Source of the DNA: Bacteroides cellulosilyticus DSM 14838
GTDB taxonomy: Bacteria; Bacteroidota; Bacteroidia; Bacteroidales; Bacteroidaceae
Length of the DNA: 36,863 nucleotides
Direction: 5' to 3'
Assembly (NCBI RefSeq): GCF_000158035.1
Contig: NZ_EQ973490.1
Location: 954,607-991,469 of the forward strand
This document shows, in pieces, positions 15,012-21,296 of the stretch. Each line of letters begins with the position of its first letter. Position 1 is the stretch's first letter. Below the pieces are notes generated by a model. That model worked only from the letters and a program-made list of their open reading frames with translations, was not told where the DNA came from and searched no databases. The translations under genes were made by a program, and so were the position numbers.

Positions 15012-15797
15012 CTATTCATTTACTTCGTTTTCATTCAAATTGTTTTCCGGTGTCTGCATATCGTCCGATTTGATGTTGTAGGAGTTTTGCTCCAAGAGTT
15101 TCCCTACTTCATCCAATTCTTCCTGTGTGATGTGAAGCACCTGTTTGTTACGTTCATTCAGCTGGCAGACAATACCGTGCGTATGTTTCAGCATTTGGAT
15201 GACGTTGGAATGTATGGACAATACATAACGCACGTCGTACCGTTCGAGGAGTGCCTTTGCGGCCTTTTCGGCATCGGGGTAATCCATGGGCGGACATTCG
15301 TGCCAATAGGCTTGATAGGCCTTTTGGCGCAATTCTTCCATTCTGAGGTACTCTTTGCGACATACATCCAGGACACTATAGCAGTTGCCTATCCGTCCGA
15401 TTACCTTTTCGTCGTCCAGACATTGCCACACTTCGAAACTGTTGGAGAAAATGCTGCTTGTGGTATGGTCCGTCATCAGCAACCGGCGTGAGCCGAATGC
15501 ATTGACGAACATTTGCAGCGAGTCACTCCCCATCTGGCCGAGCCGGTCGGGCATAAGGGAAGCGGCCCGTGTGAAAAGCGTATCGTACTGTTGCAATTCA
15601 TCCAAAAGTGTCTGCATATTTCGGGTGGATGCATCCAGGTTGTGCAAAGTAAGCATCACGGTTTTCTGTGCCATTTCGGTTTTGTTCCGGTTTTCCAAAT
15701 AGGAACTCGTACCAAAAGTCAGCAGGATACCGATCAAGGTGCCTACGGTACACCCGGCCGTGTTCTTCCAAAAATCCTTATCAAAAAACTGTTTCAT
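15012..15797 (-). CDS. Membrane-anchored protein of unknown function
   Basis: This 261-residue protein has a short positive N-terminus (MKQFFDKDFWKN), one hydrophobic segment at about 14-32 (AGCTVGTLIGILLTFGTS) and a long, mostly helical remainder with coiled-coil character. The C-terminus is acidic and Asn-rich (NNLNENEVNE). The segment looks like an uncleaved anchor, leaving the bulk in the periplasm. Similar single-span helical proteins occur as orphan envelope proteins in Bacteroidetes; I recognise no enzyme motif. The gene lies 15 bases downstream of the lipoprotein gene at 15813-16961 and five bases before the next lipoprotein gene, so it belongs firmly to the run. A scaffold role is possible but not supported by any motif. 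Confidence 0.72.
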   Translation of the reverse strand: MKQFFDKDFWKNTAGCTVGTLIGILLTFGTSSYLENRNKTEMAQKTVMLTLHNLDASTRNMQTLLDELQQYDTLFTRAASLMPDRLGQMGSDSLQMFVNAFGSRRLLMTDHTTSSIFSNSFEVWQCLDDEKVIGRIGNCYSVLDVCRKEYLRMEELRQKAYQAYWHECPPMDYPDAEKAAKALLERYDVRYVLSIHSNVIQMLKHTHGIVCQLNERNKQVLHITQEELDEVGKLLEQNSYNIKSDDMQTPENNLNENEVNE

Positions 15798-15812
15798 CGC
15801 CTGCCCGTCTGT

Positions 15813-16961
15813 TTATTTAATTACGATTTTGAATTTCAGATTGGCACAAGAAGGATTGTATGTCTTGCCATTGTATTCCCACGGCTGGCGGCAACGCAGT
15901 ACGTAGTAGTAGGTGCCCGGGGCATAGTTGTATCGGGCATCTCCTGTCAGGCTCACACTGCATTTGGTGTTGCCTTCGGCATCCATGATTTCGAGCTGTG
16001 TCTCGATGAAAGGCCCATCGTCCACCGATTTCCCGTTTTCGTCCAACAGACCAAGACTTTTTACTTTGAATCCACTCTTTTCCAATATGCCCATTTGTCT
16101 GAGTTTATGGGTTACATCAATGTCGAAGCCTTTTTCAAAGTCAGGGTTGCCCAAGTCGGATCGCGACAAGGTCAGCGCATCATCTTCCACGGTTGCCTGC
16201 GGTGCACAGGCGGTAACTGTCAGTGGCAGGCTGGCTACTCGGCTGTTCTTGGAGGTCAGCTGCACGTTGAAGTCTAACGTACTGTATGTCGGGATGGCTT
16301 CCTGTACCTCTTCCAGCTTCTCGGGGTTCACATTCAGCGTAAAGCCGGTTTCTTCCGTCATGGGAATTATATTGAAGTGGACGGCTCCCACTTTATGGGA
16401 CACTGCTCCGTCAACCACCTTGATGTTTTTGCTGTCGATCAAGGCAAGGTCTTCCTGTTTCTCTGCTGCGATGACTACCGGCAGACCGGTTTCATACAGG
16501 TTTTCCTTATCAGCACTGTAGTAGTTGAATCCTTTGGGATTGGCAAGGGTGAACTTGTTTTCTATAGTGTACGGGTCGGTTACGACAAGCTCAACTTCAC
16601 TGGCAGCTCCGCCAGTCTGTCTAACGGATAGAATGACTGTATTCTCCTGCTTGATCTGCGTGAAGTCGGTTACCCTGGCATTCAACAGCCATTTGCCCCC
16701 TCCTTTGGATGTGAAGCCTTGCGCCTCGAACGCTCTGTTTTCTCCTATGATTTTTACCTCGTTCACTTGGGCGTTTTCGGGGATTACTTCAAATTCCAAG
16801 GCGACATCACCCACTTCATTCAGTTCGTAAGCGGATGCACACGGCTGTGCGGCTTCAATGACTGCCGGTGCATCATCATCGCTGCACGACGGCATGGCGC
16901 AACAGATACAACCTGCCACCAGCAAGACAGACACATTTCTCCATAAATTACATATTCTCAT
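15813..16961 (-). CDS. Lipoprotein with Ig-like strands, unknown function
   Basis: I choose the ATG at 16961 (MRICNLWRNVSVLLVAGC), giving 382 residues. The frame is open further upstream, but that extension reads the relic of a small membrane peptide. Two lipobox candidates exist, VAGC (Cys18) and MPSC (Cys26); the second is followed by SDDDAP, the typical surface-export tail. The rest is beta-rich, with repeated stretches such as DVALEFEVIPENAQVNEVKI, WLLNARVTDF and TYYYVLRCRQPWEYNGK, suggesting two or three Ig-like domains. A truncated copy of its 5' end lies at 18619-18788 on the far side of the preA-like gene. The function is unknown. Confidence 0.75.
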   Translation of the reverse strand: MRICNLWRNVSVLLVAGCICCAMPSCSDDDAPAVIEAAQPCASAYELNEVGDVALEFEVIPENAQVNEVKIIGENRAFEAQGFTSKGGGKWLLNARVTDFTQIKQENTVILSVRQTGGAASEVELVVTDPYTIENKFTLANPKGFNYYSADKENLYETGLPVVIAAEKQEDLALIDSKNIKVVDGAVSHKVGAVHFNIIPMTEETGFTLNVNPEKLEEVQEAIPTYSTLDFNVQLTSKNSRVASLPLTVTACAPQATVEDDALTLSRSDLGNPDFEKGFDIDVTHKLRQMGILEKSGFKVKSLGLLDENGKSVDDGPFIETQLEIMDAEGNTKCSVSLTGDARYNYAPGTYYYVLRCRQPWEYNGKTYNPSCANLKFKIVIK

Positions 16962-17009
16962 TCTGATTCTTATTTTAGTTAGTATGATATTATTTCTTTG
17001 TGCTATTGT

Positions 17010-17090
17010 CTTCATGTTTTTCCATGCACATGGCTCAACTACCAATGAAATGACCGGAACAACTATTGGGACAATGAGCGTTAATCGTTG
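17010..17090 (-). pseudogene. Relic of a small membrane peptide gene
   Basis: Read on minus, this stretch gives QRLTLIVPIVVPVISLVVE, which aligns with the hydrophobic core IIQIVTTIISLVIVVV of the intact 41-residue peptide at 18860-18985. The frame has no usable start codon nearby and runs into the lipoprotein frame without its own stop. Flanking DNA also matches (acCAATGAaAT against acCAATGAgAT on plus). It is a decayed duplicate. Confidence 0.6.
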
Positions 17091-17091
17091 T

Positions 17092-18576
17092 TTATAAACT
17101 GTTTACTAATGAAATGGCCTCGGTCGGACAGACTAACGTACAAAGCCCGCAACCCACGCAAAGCGATTTGTCAATCATCGGAGTACGTTTTTCCCATCCG
17201 ATGGCTTGATGTCCGCCGTCAAGGCACGAGATGTAACAACGCCCGCAATGTATGCACCGTCGGCTGTCGATCTCGCAATGAAGTTTGCGTTCTCTGTCTA
17301 ACTGTTCCGGCTGAACTAAGTTGGGCAAAGCCAATCCGCGCAACTCGTCAAGCGAAGCGATGTCGTGCTGTTTCATATAAATAGAAAGCCCTTCCTTCAA
17401 ATGATCGATGATGCGATAACCATATTCCATCACTGATGTGCACACCTGCAATGCCGTACACCCCAGCAAAATGAAATCCAAAGCATCTTGCCAGGTTGTT
17501 ATTCCTCCAATACCAAACAGAGGGATACCTTTGAGCGGTGGATAGGAGGCCAGGTCACGAATGAAACGGAGGGCTATCGGTTTCACCGCCTGCCCGGAGT
17601 AACCTCCAACAGCTGATTGTCCGCCTATATCAGGATAGGAAGAAAAATTTTCAGTATTGATGCGCGTAATGCTCTTCACCGTATTGATAGCGGCCAAAGA
17701 GTTTGCTCCATTGGCAATCGCAGTCATTGCCGGAAGTTCCATATTGCCTATGTTGGGTGTCATCTTGGCTATGATAGGTAAACGGCTTCCTTTGCGTGTA
17801 GCCCGGGTATAGAGCGCAATAAGATCCTGATCTTGTCCGATATCGCTTCCCAATCCCTGCTTGGCCATCTGAGGACAAGAGAAATTGCATTCTATCAAGT
17901 CTGCACCGGCTTCTTCTGCCATGCGTGCAAGGACAGTCCATTCGTCGCAATTTCTACCCATAATGGAAGCGATAATGACCTTTTCCGGGTAACGTTCCTT
18001 TAAACGACGGATAATCTCGAAATTCTCTTCGGCGGAGTGAGGCGACAGCTGCTCCAGATTTTTGAATCCGCAGAATGAAAAGGGATGTTCTCCGGGAAGC
18101 GCATCAAAGCGGGGAGAAACTTCCCGGCTCTGATAGAAACTGATTGTCTTATATGATACTCCTGCCCATCCGGCATCAAAAGCATGGCAACACATCTCGA
18201 ACGACGAAGCCACTGGCGATGAAGCAAGGAAAAACGGATTTTCACATCTGATGCCACAAAAGTTGACCGACAACTCTGCTTGTGTGCTCTCTCGTGATAT
18301 GTTTTCCATTTGGGATACATATCTGCAAATTTCCTGTATTCGGATTGGAGAATCTACCCGTCCGCGTGCGCAGGCTTTTTCACACTTTGCATCATCACAA
18401 TGGAGGCAGGAAACATTTTCTGCTGACCGCAAGTATGCTCCAGCCTCATTCTTCAAATGTAAAGCATGTATAATTCCGGCCGGGAAAACCTTTTTCTGAC
18501 AAGCTATGTCACAAATAGGCTGATAACACATCAGACATCGTGTCGCATCTGCAATTCTTGTCTTGTTTTTTGCCAT
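17092..18576 (-). CDS. PreA-type dihydropyrimidine dehydrogenase with PreT-like iron-sulphur N-terminus
   Basis: This 494-residue cytoplasmic protein has three parts. Residues 1-90 carry two Cys-rich sets (C14, C17, C22, C26 and C57, C60, C65, C69; for example RCLMCYQPICDIAC) like the head of PreT or mammalian DPD. Residues 103-420 form the FMN barrel, with the catalytic-Cys motif ECNFSCPQM (Cys234) next to substrate-binding Asn231, plus AKMTPNIG and INTVKSIT. Residues 435-494 hold two ferredoxin clusters (C441-C451 and C473-C483). PreA reduces uracil or thymine to the dihydro form using electrons from PreT. The FAD/NAD(P)H domain of PreT is absent here, so the electron donor is missing from this window. 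Decayed copies of one duplicated segment flank the gene. Confidence 0.88.
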   Translation of the reverse strand: MAKNKTRIADATRCLMCYQPICDIACQKKVFPAGIIHALHLKNEAGAYLRSAENVSCLHCDDAKCEKACARGRVDSPIRIQEICRYVSQMENISRESTQAELSVNFCGIRCENPFFLASSPVASSFEMCCHAFDAGWAGVSYKTISFYQSREVSPRFDALPGEHPFSFCGFKNLEQLSPHSAEENFEIIRRLKERYPEKVIIASIMGRNCDEWTVLARMAEEAGADLIECNFSCPQMAKQGLGSDIGQDQDLIALYTRATRKGSRLPIIAKMTPNIGNMELPAMTAIANGANSLAAINTVKSITRINTENFSSYPDIGGQSAVGGYSGQAVKPIALRFIRDLASYPPLKGIPLFGIGGITTWQDALDFILLGCTALQVCTSVMEYGYRIIDHLKEGLSIYMKQHDIASLDELRGLALPNLVQPEQLDRERKLHCEIDSRRCIHCGRCYISCLDGGHQAIGWEKRTPMIDKSLCVGCGLCTLVCPTEAISLVNSL

Positions 18577-18618
18577 GATGAAATCTATCTTTTATTCTTA
18601 TTACTTAATATCAAACGG

Positions 18619-18788
18619 TTATTTCAAGGTTGCCTCGCCTGCTTCATTCCGTTTATTAGCCAATGAACTCAGTGCTGTACCTGCATGGTTGCCGGTGCTT
18701 CGTCGTTGTTGCACAACGGCATGGTACAACAGATACAACCTGCCACCAGCAAGGCAGACACATTTTTCCATAAATTATGTATTCTCAT
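18619..18788 (-). pseudogene. Truncated, frameshifted copy of the lipoprotein at 15813-16961
   Basis: From an ATG at 18788 the minus strand reads MRIHNLWKNVSALLVAGC and on to MPLCNNDEAPA, almost the same as the start of the 382-residue lipoprotein. It then hits a stop at 18669-18671. In the +1 frame the similarity continues as ANKRNEAGEATLK against YELNEVGDVALEF, ending at a second stop at 18619-18621. This shows a frameshift plus truncation. A short secreted lipopeptide could still be made from the intact signal region, but decay is more likely. Confidence 0.8.
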
Positions 18789-18859
18789 TTTGATCCTTTT
18801 TTTGATTAATATTTGTTTTACTTCTTGTTGTTTTATTGTTCTCGTATCATTCCCGCACA

Positions 18860-18985
18860 TTATCCGATCACTAAAAAAATAATAGACACCACCACAATTA
18901 CCAATGAGATTATCGTCGTGACTATTTGAATAATGAACACAATATCTGTGTTTATAGAAAAGAATGGTAATTTACTTCGTTTCAT
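18860..18985 (-). CDS. Small single-span membrane peptide, 41 residues
   Basis: The frame MKRSKLPFFSINTD is followed by one long hydrophobic stretch of about 26 residues (IVFIIQIVTTIISLVI and on) to the C-terminus LVIG. The ATG at 18985 fits a TAnnTTTG box at 19015-19022, about 30 bases upstream, so it would be the first gene of the minus-strand run. A decayed copy with the same hydrophobic core precedes the lipoprotein at 15813-16961, which argues that the pair of peptide and lipoprotein was once a duplicated unit and that the peptide was a real gene. Positive N-terminal residues suggest the N-terminus stays inside. The function is unknown; a small regulatory or anchoring peptide is possible. 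Confidence 0.55.
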   Translation of the reverse strand: MKRSKLPFFSINTDIVFIIQIVTTIISLVIVVVSIIFLVIG

Positions 18986-19014
18986 AATGACTCGGGATGT
19001 TTTTTTAACCTGGG

Positions 19015-19022
19015 CAAAAATA
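19015..19022 (-). promoter_or_regulatory. Minus-strand -7 box for the small peptide and lipoprotein run
   Basis: The plus strand reads CAAAAATA, which is TATTTTTG on minus and fits the Bacteroides -7 consensus TAnnTTTG. I see no TTTG at the matching -33 position; instead the three 20-base repeats begin 18 bases further upstream, which suggests a promoter that depends on an activator. No comparable box was noticed in the short gaps further along the run. Confidence 0.55.
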
Positions 19023-19040
19023 AGTGAACTGTTCGAGAGT

Positions 19041-19100
19041 GTATGTCGCAAATTGTCCTAGTATATCTCAAATTGTCCTAGTATATCTCAAATTGTCTAT
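19041..19100. repeat. Three tandem 20-base direct repeats, likely regulator binding sites
   Basis: The units at 19041-19060, 19061-19080 and 19081-19100 follow the pattern GTATATCTCAAATTGTCCTA. The middle one matches exactly; the first differs at two positions and the last at its final two. They are head to tail with no spacer, about two helical turns apart, as is common for AraC-type operators. They lie between the minus-strand -7 box and the regulator gene. Confidence 0.8.
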
Positions 19101-19191
19101 ACACGTTGATATATAATTTGTTATGATGCCTACTCAATGTGGGTGTAAACTGGAAAACATAGCGAAAACTACAAGGTTGAAGAGATGATCT

Positions 19192-19223
19192 TTTGGCTTA
19201 ATCAAGACGGTTTATTACATTTG
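19192..19223 (+). promoter_or_regulatory. Promoter of the TPR/AraC-type regulator gene
   Basis: A TTTG at 19192-19195 is followed after 20 bases by TACATTTG at 19216-19223, matching the Bacteroides -33/-7 pattern well. Transcription would begin near 19230, giving a leader of only about 17-20 bases before the ATG at 19247. Confidence 0.7.
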
Positions 19224-19246
19224 CCAATGTTTTAAATATAATAAAA

Positions 19247-21004
19247 ATGAAATTAAGTTGTTTCTTGGCATTCTTCCTCCTTTGGGTGGTTAATTCTTTT
19301 CGTACGAGTGCCACGGTTCCCGATAGCCTGCTGACCGAACGTACGATCCGTTCTATTTATGTAAACTATCCGGATAGCGCTTTACGACTGTTGGACGAAG
19401 CGGAAAAAAGTCCGGCTTCCGGTATCATTCCCTTTCGGATTGATCTATTGCGAGCGATGTGTTATGAAATCAAGCACGACCTGACTGCCAAGGAAATCTG
19501 TGTGCGCCGTGCGTTGCAGAACGACTCAATACGTTTGGTACCGGAGCGTAAACTTTCATCTATAACGATGCTGGCAAATATCTTGGAAAGACAGAACAGA
19601 TATGAGGAAAGCATCGGTGTGTGCCATGAAGGTATTGATCTGGCACGCAATCTGGCATGTAAAAAAGAAGAATCAGATATGTACTCCGTAATGGCGCGCG
19701 TCTGCATAGGCATGACAAACGACGAAATGGCACAGGAGTATTTTCAGCGGGCGGTGAAGCTGCTGGAAGGAACAGATGATGTGCGTGAAATGTCTCGTCT
19801 CTCGACTATTTATGGTGAATACATGTCCTTCTATATCAATCGGAACCGGATGGCGGAAGCAATTGAAATAGGTTACCGCCGTGAAACCGTCATACAGCGT
19901 ATGAGCGGGCTCCCCGGACCTCCTCCAGGATATATTGACCAGCAATATGGCTTCCTTTATGCCAAAATGGCTGTGCTGTTGCACGATGAAGGTAAGAAAG
20001 AAGAGGCAACAGAAATATTCAGGAAATACCAATCTACCAGCTTTTCGAAAACTCTTATCGGCAAACAGTATAGTGTACCTTATTTGCTGAATATCAATCA
20101 ATATGCGGAAGCGGCAGCTCTAAGCGATACATGCATTTCTGCTTTTACAAATGATACCGTAAGCTATGAATATCTGATTTTGCTCAACTATCGTGCGCGA
20201 GCCAGCCGTGGAATGAAACGTTTTGACTTAGCCGATGTCTTCACCCAACGTGGCTGGGTGGTGCAAGATAGCATTTATACCCGCGAGAGCAAAAGTAAGG
20301 CACAAGAGTACGCTTCTAAATTCGAGCTGAAAGAAAAAGAGTTGCAGTTGGCCAAATCTCACGCTTTGTCCGAACGGCGTATGCTTCTGTTGGCAGGCTC
20401 GTGTGTCCTGACGGTTCTGCTCATTATCATCCTTTGGACGACTTTTGTGAATTTGCAAAAAACAAAGATGCGGAACCGTATCGCAGCCAAACAGATAGAT
20501 GAACTGTTGGCGCAACGTGAAGAATTGCGTAAGGTGTTTACACAAACAAGAAATACTCATGAAACAACGAAAGAAATCGGAACTGGTTCACCCCTGCCTG
20601 AGGAAGAGACATTAACAGCCGCTACAAAAACAGATGTGGCAGCTCCGGGGACAAATAGTGATGAAAATTATGCTAAGTTCATGAAGATGGAAAGCCAACT
20701 TATCGAACAAAAGCTTTTTTTGAAACCCGGATTCGGGCGTGACGACTTGATACGTGTCACCGATATCAACAAGAATGATCTCAGCCCCCTGTTGCGGAGA
20801 TATGCGGGCTCTGACAATTTCAACGATTATCTGAATGGTCTGAAAATAGAGTATTCCATTAAACTGATGAAAGAAAAACCTTATCTTTCTGTTGACGCGA
20901 TTGCCGAAGAGGCTAATTTCAATAGCCGTAGCACATTCTATCGAGCTTTTGTAAAGATTTCAGGAATGACTCCTGCACAATACATGCGCACTAAAATAGA
21001 GTAA
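19247..21004 (+). CDS. Membrane-spanning TPR regulator with AraC-type DNA-binding domain
   Basis: The product has 585 residues. A signal-like N-terminus (MKLSCFLAFFLLWVV) is followed by a long helical region of TPR-like pairs, about residues 30-340 (for example ITMLANILERQNRYEESIGV, ARVCIGMTNDEMAQEYFQRA). One membrane span lies at about 379-401 (MLLLAGSCVLTVLLIIILW), then a linker and a C-terminal AraC-type double helix-turn-helix (about 490-585: VDAIAEEANFNSRSTFYRAF, then GMTPAQYM). This topology puts the TPR sensor in the periplasm and the DNA-binding domain in the cytoplasm, a one-protein signalling route found in Bacteroidetes. It is transcribed divergently from the minus-strand run, with three 20-base repeats between them, so it is the obvious candidate regulator of the protease cluster and possibly of itself. 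The signal sensed is unknown. Confidence 0.85.
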   Translation: MKLSCFLAFFLLWVVNSFRTSATVPDSLLTERTIRSIYVNYPDSALRLLDEAEKSPASGIIPFRIDLLRAMCYEIKHDLTAKEICVRRALQNDSIRLVPERKLSSITMLANILERQNRYEESIGVCHEGIDLARNLACKKEESDMYSVMARVCIGMTNDEMAQEYFQRAVKLLEGTDDVREMSRLSTIYGEYMSFYINRNRMAEAIEIGYRRETVIQRMSGLPGPPPGYIDQQYGFLYAKMAVLLHDEGKKEEATEIFRKYQSTSFSKTLIGKQYSVPYLLNINQYAEAAALSDTCISAFTNDTVSYEYLILLNYRARASRGMKRFDLADVFTQRGWVVQDSIYTRESKSKAQEYASKFELKEKELQLAKSHALSERRMLLLAGSCVLTVLLIIILWTTFVNLQKTKMRNRIAAKQIDELLAQREELRKVFTQTRNTHETTKEIGTGSPLPEEETLTAATKTDVAAPGTNSDENYAKFMKMESQLIEQKLFLKPGFGRDDLIRVTDINKNDLSPLLRRYAGSDNFNDYLNGLKIEYSIKLMKEKPYLSVDAIAEEANFNSRSTFYRAFVKISGMTPAQYMRTKIE

Positions 21005-21262
21005 TCATATCTGTTCCTTGAAGTTATAACGAATGCCTTAAGCATTAATTGTTGCAATACATTTTTCTTTTCTAGAATAAAATATACTTTCAGTCCGTAA
21101 TTTGCAAAGCTGTTATGGCAGGTAAGACATCTTAGGCGATTGATATTGGAACTGTTCATCAGTTTGCACTGCTTGGTGGTGTTAAGTAACGCTAAAGATC
21201 TAACAAGACTGGAAACGTACTATAATGTCACAAATCTATAACTAATTATTCATGTCACACGC
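21005..21262. other. Intergenic stretch without a recognised gene
   Basis: This gap of about 260 bases is AT-rich. A weak inverted repeat (AATGC, CTTAA, GCATT) near 21031-21045 could help end the regulator transcript. I see no coding frame with protein-like content and no RNA gene. Confidence 0.5.
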
Positions 21263-21270
21263 TACCTTTG
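21263..21270 (+). promoter_or_regulatory. -7 box upstream of the GH97 gene
   Basis: TACCTTTG fits TAnnTTTG and lies 26 bases before the ATG at 21297. It sits downstream of the earlier in-frame ATG at 21252, so that ATG would be outside the transcript; this supports 21297 as the start. No good TTTG is seen at -33, which suggests activator dependence. Confidence 0.6.
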
Positions 21271-21296
21271 CAAATAGGAAATCAAAGACTATTATC

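Noticed and set aside
15513..16277. Plus-strand frame of 254 codons spanning two minus-strand genes
   Set aside because: It crosses the ends of two real genes and the gap between them and shows no coherent protein features.
17092..18576. Possible loss of the catalytic Cys in the dehydrogenase
   Set aside because: The Cys of the NFSCPQ motif is present at the position of the catalytic Cys (N-x-S-C) in dihydropyrimidine dehydrogenases, so the active site looks intact.
19041..19100. Tandem 20-base repeats as a CRISPR array
   Set aside because: The units are directly adjacent with no unique spacers and there are no cas genes; an operator is a better reading.
21252..21296. Upstream ATG at 21252 as the GH97 start
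   Set aside because: It would lie ahead of the -7 box at 21263-21270 and would bury the signal peptide behind a polar extension.
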